Shown: piece by piece, positions 41,070-48,812 of the stretch
Layout: each line of letters begins with the position of its first letter
How positions within the stretch are numbered: the stretch's first letter is position 1
From: Alistipes sp. dk3624
Lineage (GTDB): Bacteria > Bacteroidota > Bacteroidia > Bacteroidales > Rikenellaceae
DNA: 64,000 bases
Reading direction: 5' to 3'
Assembly: GCF_009557455.1 (NCBI RefSeq)
Contig: NZ_CP045651.1
Span: 1,240,001 to 1,304,000 of the forward strand
Position numbers and translations under genes: made by a program
Notes under the pieces: generated by a model
The model's input: the letters and a program-made list of their open reading frames with translations, nothing else
What the model was told of the DNA's origin: nothing
Databases searched by the model: none

Positions 41070-41348
41070 ATGATCACGATCACCAAACAAATTTACGAAG
41101 AAATTGCGGAACTTCTATTGGAAAAAATTCGGGAAAAAGATTTTTTTAACGGCACCGTCGAATACGACACCGACGAATTCTATTCCTCGCTGACCTGTAC
41201 GCTGATCATTTGCCGCGCCCCGGAAACCGGAATCATCCTCTCGGTACTCCCGGTGTGGTGGAACTACGACATCGCCCTGATCGATGGGGAGCAGCAAAGC
41301 GATTTCAGTTGGAACACCCTGAACCGATTCCTCGAAAGCCGGTTCTAA
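41070..41348 (+). CDS. Small unknown protein of the terminase module
   Basis: A 92-residue cytoplasmic protein: MITITKQIYEEIAELLLEKI, then a beta-rich middle (EFYSSLTCTLIICRAPETGI) and LPVWWNYDIALIDGEQQSDF, ending in a helix. No family recognised. It begins about 200 bases from the S24 gene on the opposite strand and is followed by the TerS-like gene after 19 bases, so it probably belongs to the same rightward operon. Confidence 0.65.
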   Translation: MITITKQIYEEIAELLLEKIREKDFFNGTVEYDTDEFYSSLTCTLIICRAPETGIILSVLPVWWNYDIALIDGEQQSDFSWNTLNRFLESRF

Positions 41349-41367
41349 ACATCGGAGATCCTGCCTT

Positions 41368-41907
41368 ATGAACATGACAGGTCCGGCGTACAGGTCCGGC
41401 GGGAAACGCATCCCGGTCGCGCGACCGCCCCGGCGCTCCGACCCGGAAACAAGTACGGGAAGCGCATCGGCGCCCGACGCGCTTCCCGGCACAAACCGAA
41501 AAACCATGACCGATTCCGAAAAAGCTTCCGTTTCGTCCGTTTCCGCAGGGGCTCCCGCCCCGGCCCGGCAGGAGAAGGCATCCTCCACGTTATACCCCAA
41601 AGCCCTGAAAAGCCTCGAAAAACGAATCCGGGGCTACCTGCTGAAAGAGGTCAAGACGACCTACGAATACGACGGAGACGGCAACAAACGAATCAAAAAC
41701 GAAACGATCACCCGCAAGCAGGTCGCCCCCGACCTGGCGGCGATCACATTCGCGCTGTCGAACCTCGATCCGCAACGATGGCGCGCAAAATCCGCTGCCG
41801 ACACGGGCAGTCCTCCGGACAACGACACTGCGGACGACGACCGTCCCGACCTGTCGGGACTGTCCGAACAAGCGCTCCGTGAAATTTCGGGATTGTCGGA
41901 ACTCTGA
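41368..41907 (+). CDS. Phage terminase small-subunit-like protein
   Basis: A 179-residue protein from the ATG at 41368, which has a GGAG 10 bases upstream; ATG 41506 is an alternative giving 133 residues. The first about 50 residues are low-complexity (Pro/Ser/Arg-rich). The core ITRKQVAPDLAAITFALSNL and DPQRWRAKS resembles the small terminase proteins of Bacteroidota phages (a DNA-binding segment before DPxRW), and the tail DLSGLSEQALREISGLSEL is a typical small-terminase ending. It would bind phage DNA and recruit TerL. It lies 105 bases before the terL-like gene. Confidence 0.7.
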   Translation: MNMTGPAYRSGGKRIPVARPPRRSDPETSTGSASAPDALPGTNRKTMTDSEKASVSSVSAGAPAPARQEKASSTLYPKALKSLEKRIRGYLLKEVKTTYEYDGDGNKRIKNETITRKQVAPDLAAITFALSNLDPQRWRAKSAADTGSPPDNDTADDDRPDLSGLSEQALREISGLSEL

Positions 41908-42012
41908 CGAACCGGTCGTACCCGTCCGAAATTTACTCCGGAGTACGACCGAATCCGACTCCGGTAAAATGGAAACCGCCCCCGTAACTTTTCGTCTTAA
42001 CCATACCGATCT

Positions 42013-43470
42013 ATGCTGCTTTCAAAACGACAGGCAGCGGCGGAACTCGCCCGCCGCTCGCTATGCGATTTCGCGCGGGTCTGCCAGCCGGCGATCCGCC
42101 TGACCCCGTTCCATCGCACTTACTACAATACGCTCGACCGCTTCGCGCACGGACAAATCCGCAGGCTGATCGTTTCGGTGCCGCCGCAACACGGCAAATC
42201 GCTCGGGTCGTCGGTGCTGCTGCCGGCTTACCTGCTGGGAATCGCACCGCAGACCCGAATCGCGCTGGCCTCGTACAACCTGCGGCTCGCGTCCCGCTTC
42301 AACCGCCGGGTACAACGTTTGATGAGCGAACCCGCCTACCGGGACGTTTTCCCCGCGACACGGCTCAAGACGTCCTCCGCAAAACAACCGAACGTGATCC
42401 GCACGAGCGACGAATTCGAACTGATCGGCGCTCCGGGCGGTCTGCTCAGCGTCGGGCGCGAAGGAGCGCTGACCGGCAACCCGGTCGACGTTTTCATCCT
42501 CGACGACCTATATAAAGACGCGGCCGAAGCCAATTCGCCGCTGATCCGCGACCATGCGTGGGAATGGTACAATGCGGTCGTCAAAACCCGGTTGCACAAC
42601 GATTCGCGCGAACTGATCGTCTTCACGCGCTGGCACGAAGACGATCTGATCGGACGGATCGCCGCCCACGAACCGGTACTCGAACTGACCGCCTCCTCGG
42701 AATCTTATAACGGAAAAACGCAGGCGGAACAATGGCTGCACCTGAACTTCGAAGCCGTCAAACAAAGTCCCCCCACCCCTTCCGACCCGCGAAAGCCCGG
42801 CGAAGCGCTGTGGCCGGAACGCCACGGCATACGGTTACTGGAACAAAAACGCAGACTCGACCCGCTGCTGTTCGAGACAATGTACCAGGGACATCCCGCC
42901 GTACGCGAAGGACTGCTATACGGCGACAATTTCAAGACCTACGACCGCCTGCCGGAAGATACCGTCCGCCGGGCCAACTACACCGACACGGCCGATACCG
43001 GCGAGGACTACCTGTGCTCGGTCTGTTACGAGGTGGGGCGCGACGGTATCGTCTACATTACCGACGCGGTCTATTCGCCGCTCGGCATGGAGGAGACGGA
43101 GATCCTGGTAGCCGACATGCTGCTACGCAACGGCACCGTCGCAGCCCGCATCGAAAGCAACAACGGCGGCCGCGGATTCGCCCGCGAAGTAGCGAAACGA
43201 TGCCGCGAAGTACGGGTCGAGTGGTTTCACCAGAGTCACAACAAGGAAGCCCGTATCCTGTCGAACGCCCCGGCCGTACTGAACCGCATTGCGATGCCGG
43301 CCGGATGGCAGATCCGCTGGCACGTCCTGTACGGCGACCTGGTCACCTTCCGGCGGCTGTTCCGCGCAAACCGGCGCGACGACGCGCCGGACGTGCTGAC
43401 CGGCATCATCGAGACGGAAAGCGAAACCGCTTCGCGAAAAAATATCCGGGCCGTCGGATTCAGCCGGTAA
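42013..43470 (+). CDS. Phage terminase large subunit
   Basis: A 485-residue packaging motor. Walker A is VSVPPQHGKSLGSS at about residues 54-67 and Walker B is VFILDDLYKDAAE near 158-170; FTRWHEDDL follows as a coupling motif. The C-terminal RNase H-like nuclease is suggested by LCSVCYEVGRDGIVYITDAV, RIESNNGGRGFAREVAKRC and the final DDAPDVLTG, with acidic residues in place. It cleaves concatemeric DNA and pumps it into capsids. No portal, capsid or integrase gene follows; transcription ends at the hairpin at 43573. Confidence 0.93.
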   Translation: MLLSKRQAAAELARRSLCDFARVCQPAIRLTPFHRTYYNTLDRFAHGQIRRLIVSVPPQHGKSLGSSVLLPAYLLGIAPQTRIALASYNLRLASRFNRRVQRLMSEPAYRDVFPATRLKTSSAKQPNVIRTSDEFELIGAPGGLLSVGREGALTGNPVDVFILDDLYKDAAEANSPLIRDHAWEWYNAVVKTRLHNDSRELIVFTRWHEDDLIGRIAAHEPVLELTASSESYNGKTQAEQWLHLNFEAVKQSPPTPSDPRKPGEALWPERHGIRLLEQKRRLDPLLFETMYQGHPAVREGLLYGDNFKTYDRLPEDTVRRANYTDTADTGEDYLCSVCYEVGRDGIVYITDAVYSPLGMEETEILVADMLLRNGTVAARIESNNGGRGFAREVAKRCREVRVEWFHQSHNKEARILSNAPAVLNRIAMPAGWQIRWHVLYGDLVTFRRLFRANRRDDAPDVLTGIIETESETASRKNIRAVGFSR

Positions 43471-43572
43471 CGACCGGCGGGTCGGCACGACCGCCGGCAG
43501 TTATGCGACACAGAATCGCCGCGGCCGCCGCATCGCATGTTCCGTAAGAGACGGATCGCTGAACACAAAACC

Positions 43573-43604
43573 CTCCGGGCGTTGCAAGAACGCCCGGAGA
43601 GTTT
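43573..43604. terminator. Terminator between terL and exbD
   Basis: Perfect 11-bp stem CTCCGGGCGTT / AACGCCCGGAG with loop GCAAG, followed by AGTTT on the plus strand; convergent genes meet here. Confidence 0.75.
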
Positions 43605-43626
43605 CATTCCGGCATCGATCATCCGG

Positions 43627-44043
43627 CTATTTTTTCTCAACAAACAGCAACATTTTCAACTGAAGCCTGTTCGCTATATCGATCAGATCTACGACCGGCT
43701 GTAGGTTCAGCGACATGTCGGCCTGCAGCAAGACGACATACTCGATCTCCGCATTCCCCTCTTTCTTGTTCTTGACCATCGAGGCCAGCGCCGGCTCGAT
43801 CTCCTTGAACTCCACTTTCCGGTCGTCGATGAAATACTGACGGTCGGCCGTGACCGCCAGCATGATATTCTTTTTGGTAATCACCTTCTCGGCCGTGCTC
43901 GAATGCGGCAGCATCACCTTCAGCGCCACCGGCGTGACCATCGTGGAGATAATCAGGAAAAACAGCAGCAGGAAGAACATGATGTCGTTCAACGATGCCG
44001 TGTACACCTCGGCGAGCCTTGTTTTTCTGCGTTCGATTTTCAT
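43627..44043 (-). CDS. exbD: ExbD/TolR-type biopolymer transport protein
   Basis: A 138-residue inner-membrane protein with one helix near the N-terminus (IMFFLLLFFLIISTMV), preceded by SLNDI with the Asp that is conserved in ExbD/TolR and contributes to proton movement. The remaining periplasmic domain has VMLPHSS and ADRQYFIDDRKVEFKEIEPA. It couples the proton gradient with ExbB to power TonB-dependent transport. It starts 3 bases after exbB. Confidence 0.9.
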   Translation of the reverse strand: MKIERRKTRLAEVYTASLNDIMFFLLLFFLIISTMVTPVALKVMLPHSSTAEKVITKKNIMLAVTADRQYFIDDRKVEFKEIEPALASMVKNKKEGNAEIEYVVLLQADMSLNLQPVVDLIDIANRLQLKMLLFVEKK

Positions 44044-44046
44044 CGG

Positions 44047-44748
44047 TTACGGTTTAACGGCGTGATCCCGGTCGGCGCGGATCGCCTTCAGCGCTTCGTT
44101 GGCGACAACGTCCATCTGCAACACGATCTTGTCGATCCGGTTATTGAGCAGCGAATACCCCGAATAGGCAATGATCCCGACCAGCAGCCCGGTACCGGAG
44201 CAGATCATTTTTTCGTACAGACCGTTCGAAATCGTGGAAATATCCAGCACGCCGGACTTCGAAATGTCGTAGAAGATCCGGATCACCCCGAAAATCGTTC
44301 CCAAAAAACCCAGCATCGGCGCGACCGACGCGGTAATGGCGAGGTAATTCATCCCTTTTTCCATTTTGGAAATCTGCAAACGCGCCTGAATCTGCATCGA
44401 CTCTTCGACGTCCTGCAAAGTCCGGTTGTCGTTTTTCAATCCCGCTGCGACCACCTTGAACGACGGGAAAGTCCGGCTCGCGGCAAATTGGCCGGCTTTA
44501 TCGGAATCGCCGGCATAGATCAGTTTCAGCAGGTAGCCGAACGCCCGGCTGTCGTGCTTTCCGAGCTTGCGTAGCATGTACCATTTATCGGAAATAATGA
44601 AAATCGCCAAACCCGCCAGCAGGAAAATCGGGATCAGAATCAGCCCCCCCTTCATCAACAGGCTGAAATAACTCTCGCTATGAACCGCGGCGGCCGGCTC
44701 TGCCGGAAGGTTTGCGACGGCCTGCAAGAAAATACACAGTAAACCCAT
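44047..44748 (-). CDS. exbB: MotA/TolQ/ExbB proton channel
   Basis: A 233-residue membrane protein with about three helices: near residues 30-50 (GGLILIPIFLLAGLAIFII), 130-150 (LAITASVAPMLGFLGTIFGV) and 170-190 (ICSGTGLLVGIIAYSGYSLL). This is the ExbB/TolQ arrangement, and GMNYLAITASVAPMLGFLGT is the family core. It forms the channel with ExbD downstream. No tonB gene is adjacent in the window. A TATTTTTG promoter box on the minus strand lies about 65 bases upstream of the start. Confidence 0.9.
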   Translation of the reverse strand: MGLLCIFLQAVANLPAEPAAAVHSESYFSLLMKGGLILIPIFLLAGLAIFIISDKWYMLRKLGKHDSRAFGYLLKLIYAGDSDKAGQFAASRTFPSFKVVAAGLKNDNRTLQDVEESMQIQARLQISKMEKGMNYLAITASVAPMLGFLGTIFGVIRIFYDISKSGVLDISTISNGLYEKMICSGTGLLVGIIAYSGYSLLNNRIDKIVLQMDVVANEALKAIRADRDHAVKP

Positions 44749-44811
44749 ATTCGTTCGATAAATTTATGGGACGACGACACGCACGACGCTCCGCAATCCC
44801 GCTATGACCTA

Positions 44812-44819
44812 CAAAAATA
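44812..44819 (-). promoter_or_regulatory. -7 promoter box of exbB-exbD
   Basis: CAAAAATA on the plus strand is TATTTTTG on the minus strand. No matching -33 is visible. Confidence 0.45.
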
Positions 44820-44924
44820 TATCTTTTCCCGGTTTCGGAATCACTTTTCGGAAATAAACTTCACCCGAGTCTCAAAAACGGGCAAAACGCCATCGGCCTG
44901 CGCCCGAATCCGGCGAACGATCGG

Positions 44925-44960
44925 AAATAAAAAACTCCTAAGTCCGAAAACTTAGGAGTT
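44925..44960 (-). terminator. Terminator of the tRNA-Leu genes
   Basis: Perfect 11-bp stem AACTCCTAAGT / ACTTAGGAGTT with a 6-base loop. On the minus strand it ends in TTTTTTATTT, just after the tRNA-Leu(CAG) gene. Confidence 0.85.
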
Positions 44961-44967
44961 CAAACGG

Positions 44968-45050
44968 TGCCCAGGAAAGGACTCGAACCTTCACATCATC
45001 ACTGACACTAGTACCTGAAACTAGCGCGTCTACCATTTCGCCACCTGGGC
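44968..45050 (-). tRNA. tRNA-Leu (anticodon CAG)
   Basis: On the minus strand: acceptor GCCCAGG with CCTGGGC, D-arm containing AAATGGTAGAC, anticodon stem CTAGT/ACTAG around loop TTCAGGT (CAG), long variable arm as expected for class II, and T-arm with GGTTCGAGTCC. CCA is not encoded as CCA (ACC follows). Reads CUG. Confidence 0.92.
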
Positions 45051-45089
45051 AATCCAATACCTCAAAAAACTCAAACCCTTCGGTTCCCG

Positions 45090-45174
45090 TGCCCAGAACA
45101 AGACTCGAACTTGCACGTCGTAAACCGACACTACCCCCTCAAAGTAGCGTGTCTACCAATTTCACCATCTGGGC
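45090..45174 (-). tRNA. tRNA-Leu (anticodon GAG)
   Basis: On the minus strand: acceptor GCCCAGA with TCTGGGC, D-arm AAATTGGTAGACAC, anticodon loop with GAG, long variable arm, T-arm GTTCGAGTC. It lies 39 bases upstream of the other tRNA-Leu on the same strand, so both are probably one transcript. Reads CUC and CUU. Confidence 0.9.
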
Positions 45175-45266
45175 TTATATCTTATTTACAACAGGAATAA
45201 AGTTCATTCAAAATTCAAAGGAAAGCTACAGAAAGAGAAAAATCTCACTTCTGCGGCATTTTCCTT

Positions 45267-45308
45267 CTACTAACCTAAAACTACTAACCTAAAACTACTA
45301 ACCTAAAA
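45267..45308. repeat. Three perfect 14-bp tandem repeats
   Basis: The unit CTACTAACCTAAAA occurs three times without mismatch (45267, 45281, 45295), followed by TGAACCTAAAAC as a degenerate fourth. On the minus strand the repeats lie between the candidate promoter at 45328 and the tRNA-Leu genes. The role is unknown. Confidence 0.85.
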
Positions 45309-45327
45309 TGAACCTAAAACTTCGTTG

Positions 45328-45359
45328 CAAAGATAAAACTTTTTTCCGAATCGTCCAAA
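45328..45359 (-). promoter_or_regulatory. Promoter of the tRNA-Leu genes, candidate 1
   Basis: On the minus strand TTTG (45356-45359), 20-base spacer, then TATCTTTG (45328-45335): a full consensus match with ideal spacing. Transcription would start about 145 bases upstream of the first tRNA-Leu and cover the repeats. Confidence 0.65.
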
Positions 45360-45422
45360 ACTTTTTTCCGTCCGGATCATTCTTTTGAGAACGCCCTTTA
45401 CGTGTATCCCGTAAAAGTGCTG

Positions 45423-45452
45423 CAAAGGTAACCAAATTTGGAATAATCCAAA
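45423..45452 (-). promoter_or_regulatory. Promoter of the tRNA-Leu genes, candidate 2
   Basis: On the minus strand TTTG (45449-45452), 18-base spacer, then TACCTTTG (45423-45430). A second full match upstream of the first. Confidence 0.5.
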
Positions 45453-45502
45453 ATATCAGGACATAATTTTTTCGATTTTTTTTATTTTCCCGTTATTAAT
45501 CC

Positions 45503-45510
45503 TATCTTTG
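45503..45510 (+). promoter_or_regulatory. -7 promoter box of rplY
   Basis: TATCTTTG matches TAnnTTTG; the -33 region is only T-rich. Transcription would begin near 45517. Confidence 0.55.
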
Positions 45511-45521
45511 CGGCTGCAAAA

Positions 45522-45573
45522 GGCGCGATGGGGCGACAGAGTTCGAATCTCTCTTCTGTTTCTGAGTAGCGCC
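45522..45573 (+). promoter_or_regulatory. Structured leader of rplY
   Basis: GGCGC (45522-45526) and GCGCC (45569-45573) can close a stem around 42 bases. Within it AGAG-TTCGAAT-CTCT forms a 4-bp stem with a 7-base loop that resembles a tRNA T-arm. It may be an autoregulatory site or a tRNA remnant. Confidence 0.4.
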
Positions 45574-45598
45574 GGATAACACAAACACAATCAAAATT

Positions 45599-46183
45599 AT
45601 GGAAACGATCAAAATCGCCGGCGTGAAACGTAACGCATTCGGCAAAAAAGAGAGCAAAGCCGTACGTAAAGAAGGCATGGTGCCGTGCGTAATCTACGGA
45701 AACGGGGAGACCATTCATTTCGCAGTGGAAACGCGTTCGCTAAGGCCGCTGATCTACACCCCGCAGTCGTACCTCGTGGAATTCGACATCGACGGCAAAA
45801 AAGAAGTAGGCGTAATGCGCGAAGTACAGTATCACCCGGTAACGGATAACGTGTTGCACGTGGATTTCTTCCATGTAATCCCCGGCAAACCGATCTCGAT
45901 CGACGTTCCCGTGAAGTTGACAGGCAACTCGGAAGGCGTCAAACTGGGCGGTAAGCTGATCCTCAGCAAACGAAAAGTACGCATCAGCGCCACCATGGAG
46001 AACCTGCCCGACGAAATCGTCGTGGACGTAACCAAACTCGGCCTGGGTAAAAGCATTTTCGTGGGCGACCTGCAATACGACAACATCGCGATCCTGACCC
46101 CCGCGTCGACTGCGATCTGCGCCGTTAAGATGACGCGTGCCGCCAGAGGCGCCGCCGCATCCGAAGCTGCCGCAGCGAAGTAG
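45599..46183 (+). CDS. rplY: Ribosomal protein L25 (Ctc form)
   Basis: A 194-residue two-domain L25/TL5/Ctc protein that binds 5S rRNA. N-terminal five-stranded domain, METIKIAGVKRNAFGKKESK, with PCVIYGNGETIHFAVE; C-terminal TL5 domain, GKPISIDVPVKLTGNSEGVK through MTRAARGAA, ending in an Ala-rich tail. It has its own promoter and structured leader and is followed by a terminator. Confidence 0.95.
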   Translation: METIKIAGVKRNAFGKKESKAVRKEGMVPCVIYGNGETIHFAVETRSLRPLIYTPQSYLVEFDIDGKKEVGVMREVQYHPVTDNVLHVDFFHVIPGKPISIDVPVKLTGNSEGVKLGGKLILSKRKVRISATMENLPDEIVVDVTKLGLGKSIFVGDLQYDNIAILTPASTAICAVKMTRAARGAAASEAAAAK

Positions 46184-46223
46184 GACGACCGCGGAACGAC
46201 CGCGACGACCGACATACCAAAAC

Positions 46224-46267
46224 GCCCTGTCGCGAAGCCCCTGTAAGGGAAGCGACAGGGCTTTTTT
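46224..46267 (+). terminator. Terminator after rplY
   Basis: Perfect 10-bp stem GCCCTGTCGC / GCGACAGGGC with an 18-base loop containing a small inner hairpin, then TTTTTT. Confidence 0.9.
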
Positions 46268-46284
46268 CCTAAAAATCCGACACA

Positions 46285-46848
46285 TTGAAATATCTGATCG
46301 CAGGGCTCGGAAACATCGGAGCCGAATATACGGAAACCCGCCACAACATCGGGTTCAAAGTGGTGGACGCGCTGGCGAAAGCCGCCGGCGTAGCGTTCGA
46401 AACGGGCCGCTACGGATCGGTCGCCGAACTGAAATACAAAGGGCGCACCTTCATCCTGCTGAAACCGTCGACTTACATGAATCTCAGCGGGAAAGCCGTC
46501 GGCTACTGGCTGAAGACCGAAAAAATCCCGATTGAGAACCTGTTCGTCGTCGTAGACGACATCGCCCTGCCGTTCGGCACGCTCCGCATCCGCGGGAAAG
46601 GAAGCGACGGAGGACACAACGGACTGAAAAACATCGCGGAATCGCTCGGGCACAACAACTACGCCCGGCTGCGTTTCGGGATCGGCGGAGACTTTCCGAA
46701 AGGGTTTCAGGTGGACTACGTCCTCGGCACCTGGACAAAAGAGGAGGCCGACGCCCTGCCCGAACGGCTCGATATGGCCGGAGAGGTCATCCGGTCGTTC
46801 GCAACGGCCGGACTCGAACGAACGATGAACGCATTCAACAACAAATAA
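46285..46848 (+). CDS. pth: Peptidyl-tRNA hydrolase
   Basis: A 187-residue hydrolase that releases stalled peptides from tRNA. The start appears to be TTG at 46285 ([20 protein letters not shown] follows directly), since no upstream in-frame ATG is present before the terminator. Motifs: [18 protein letters not shown] with the catalytic His, [27 protein letters not shown] and [11 protein letters not shown]. Length is normal. It follows rplY's terminator by 18 bases and is 9 bases before hslR. Confidence 0.94.
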   Translation: MKYLIAGLGNIGAEYTETRHNIGFKVVDALAKAAGVAFETGRYGSVAELKYKGRTFILLKPSTYMNLSGKAVGYWLKTEKIPIENLFVVVDDIALPFGTLRIRGKGSDGGHNGLKNIAESLGHNNYARLRFGIGGDFPKGFQVDYVLGTWTKEEADALPERLDMAGEVIRSFATAGLERTMNAFNNK

Positions 46849-46857
46849 GACAAAACG

Positions 46858-47283
46858 ATGGGCGAAGATTTCTCGGTAAGAGTTGACAAATGGCTGTGGG
46901 CCGTGCGGATCTTCAAGACCCGCAGCGATGCGGCGGATGCGTGCCGCACGAACCGGGTATTGATCAACGGAGCTTTCGTAAAGCCTTCGCGGGAGATCAA
47001 AGTCGGAGATACGGTGACCGTAAAGAAGATGCCGGTCACTTACACATACCGCGTCGCGGCGATGGTCTCTTCGCGGCAACCGGCCAAGAATGTGCCCGAT
47101 TACGTCGAAAATCTGACGTCCCAGGCGGAACTGGACAAGTTGCACATCCCGAAACTGACCGTTTTCGTACAGCGCGACCGGGGAACCGGCCGCCCCACCA
47201 AACGCGAACGCCGGGAGATCGATTCGCTGATGGGAGAGATTTACCTCGACGACGATTCGGAAACGTCCGGCGATTCAGAATAA
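46858..47283 (+). CDS. hslR: S4-domain RNA-binding protein, Hsp15-like
   Basis: A 141-residue protein with an N-terminal S4 fold, VRVDKWLWAVRIFKTRSDAA, ACRTNRVLINGAFVKPSREI and VGDTVTV, as in Hsp15 (heat-shock RNA-binding protein that acts on stalled 50S subunits). The C-terminal part is charged (GRPTKRERREIDSLMGEIYL). It starts 9 bases after pth and ends at a strong hairpin. Confidence 0.9.
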   Translation: MGEDFSVRVDKWLWAVRIFKTRSDAADACRTNRVLINGAFVKPSREIKVGDTVTVKKMPVTYTYRVAAMVSSRQPAKNVPDYVENLTSQAELDKLHIPKLTVFVQRDRGTGRPTKRERREIDSLMGEIYLDDDSETSGDSE

Positions 47284-47302
47284 TCTTTTTCCGGTATAAC
47301 AA

Positions 47303-47332
47303 AAGAGGAGCGCATGGGAATGCGCTCCTCTT
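47303..47332. terminator. Bidirectional terminator between hslR and tatC
   Basis: Perfect 13-bp stem AAGAGGAGCGCAT / ATGCGCTCCTCTT with loop GGGA, at the junction of convergent genes. Confidence 0.85.
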
Positions 47333-47354
47333 CGTTATTTTATAACGAAAGCGG

Positions 47355-48227
47355 TTATTCTTCCAGGTCTTCCTGCGGCACGTCCACCGGATAACCGTTC
47401 GCAGCCTCCTCTTTCGCCTTTTTCCGTTCGACATGGCGGGCGAGGAATATACTCAGCTCATACAGCGAATAGAGCGGCAGAATTACCAGCACCAGGCTGA
47501 ACAGGTCGGGCGGCGTGATTACCGCCGAAACGATGGTCAGCAGGATGATCGCATGTCGGCGGTATTTTCGTAGGAAAGCGGCCGTCACGATACCCATCTG
47601 CGTCAGGTAATAGATCAGCAACGGCAGTTGGAACACTGCGGCGCACGCCACCGACACGGTCAGTACGGTAGTCAGGTACGAGCGCACGTCGATCATGTTC
47701 GTAATATCGGCGCTGGCCTGATAACCGGCGAAAAAATTGATCGACAGCGGAACGATCAGAAAATAGCCGAACAACAGTCCGCAAAAGAAGCACACCGAAA
47801 CGTAGAACACGAACATCCGGCTTTTGTAACGTTCGTAGCTGGTCAGGGCCGGAGCCACGAAGCGCCAGATTTCCCACAGCAGGTAGGGAACCGCCAGTAC
47901 GACGCCCGTCACCATCGACACCTGCATATGCAGGTTGAACTGCCCGCCGAGCGCCGTATTCACCATATTCAGTTTGATATGGTTGATACACAAGGTGTCG
48001 TCGCCGAACAGCCGGTGCGATAACTCGCACAGCCAGCGGTTGGTCGGAAAGTCGGGGGACTGAGGCCCCATCAGCACCATATCGATGATAAACTTCTTGG
48101 CGACGAATGCGACGATCATGATGATGAACAACGCCGAAAAACCACGCACCAAATGGGGACGCAAAGCATCGATATGTTCAAAAAAAGTCATCTCGTTATC
48201 GGATGACTTTTCCTGTTTATCGGTCAT
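47355..48227 (-). CDS. tatC: Twin-arginine translocase subunit TatC
   Basis: A 290-residue membrane protein with about six helices; the ATG at 48225-48227 is used because the upstream frame starts at TTG. MTFFEHIDALRPHLVRGFSA is the usual N-terminal signature, the Glu being conserved. Hydrophobic segments appear near 25-45, 105-125 (VVLAVPYLLWEIW), 140-160, 190-210, 220-235 and 240-260 (SAVITPPDLFSLVLVILPLY). It exports folded proteins with TatA. It is 87 bases downstream of tatA on the same strand. Confidence 0.93.
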   Translation of the reverse strand: MTDKQEKSSDNEMTFFEHIDALRPHLVRGFSALFIIMIVAFVAKKFIIDMVLMGPQSPDFPTNRWLCELSHRLFGDDTLCINHIKLNMVNTALGGQFNLHMQVSMVTGVVLAVPYLLWEIWRFVAPALTSYERYKSRMFVFYVSVCFFCGLLFGYFLIVPLSINFFAGYQASADITNMIDVRSYLTTVLTVSVACAAVFQLPLLIYYLTQMGIVTAAFLRKYRRHAIILLTIVSAVITPPDLFSLVLVILPLYSLYELSIFLARHVERKKAKEEAANGYPVDVPQEDLEE

Positions 48228-48314
48228 AATATTCAAACGGTTAGCATACGATACACATTCGCGGTTCCGTAGAACCGCGCAAAGGCCCGGGCCCCTGCCG
48301 TATCCTGCAAGATT

Positions 48315-48560
48315 CTAATTCTTGGTAGTCTCGTCGGTCGGTTTTGCAGCGGGCGCAGAGGGAGCCGTCGTCTCGTTCTTGGGAGCTTCGGCCGTATAAT
48401 CCTTGTTAATAGCGTCCTTGAACTCCTTGATACCGCGTCCCATGCCACGCATCAGTTCGGGAATTTTCTTGCCACCGAAGAAAATAACGACCAGCGCCAC
48501 GATCACTAAAAGCTGCCACGGCCCGATCACACCCATTATCAACAAAGGTAAGTTAAGCAT
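48315..48560 (-). CDS. tatA: Twin-arginine translocase subunit TatA
   Basis: An 81-residue protein with one N-terminal helix (IGPWQLLVIVALVVIFFGGK) and an amphipathic helix with KIPELMRGMGRGIKEFKDAI, followed by a disordered Ala/Pro/Thr tail. Fits TatA/E. There is no separate TatB in this locus, as usual in the phylum. tatC follows. Confidence 0.93.
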   Translation of the reverse strand: MLNLPLLIMGVIGPWQLLVIVALVVIFFGGKKIPELMRGMGRGIKEFKDAINKDYTAEAPKNETTAPSAPAAKPTDETTKN

Positions 48561-48763
48561 AATTTACATATTAGGTTTCACACTCAGGTTATTGCGGTCC
48601 GGGCCCCGATTCGCGTTTCCCGAAAGCCCGTTCGTCTTGCAAATATAACACAAAAAACAGATTTTTGTTGTTCGCAGGGCATTTATTTTAGCCTGTCCCC
48701 ATTCCCGCGCATTCCGGTCGTTACGCATTCGACCGTCCAAACGGAAAAGCCGGCTTACAAAAA

Positions 48764-48788
48764 ACCCCGCCGTTCGATCGGGCGGGGT
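48764..48788 (-). terminator. Terminator of the GH78 gene
   Basis: Stem ACCCCGCC / GGCGGGGT with loop, followed on the minus strand by TTTTTTG. It lies just past the stop of the gene at 48813. Confidence 0.85.
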
Positions 48789-48812
48789 CTTTTGTTTTTT
48801 CGGTACGTAAGC

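Larger units (their letters stand above)
45175..45598. other. AT-rich divergent region between the tRNA-Leu genes and rplY
   Basis: These 424 bases carry no gene. They contain two minus-strand promoters, a plus-strand promoter, a triplicate 14-bp repeat and a structured rplY leader, described separately. Confidence 0.7.

Noticed and set aside
45267-45308. CRISPR-like array in the repeats before tRNA-Leu
   Set aside because: The units are contiguous without spacers and too short, and no cas genes are near.
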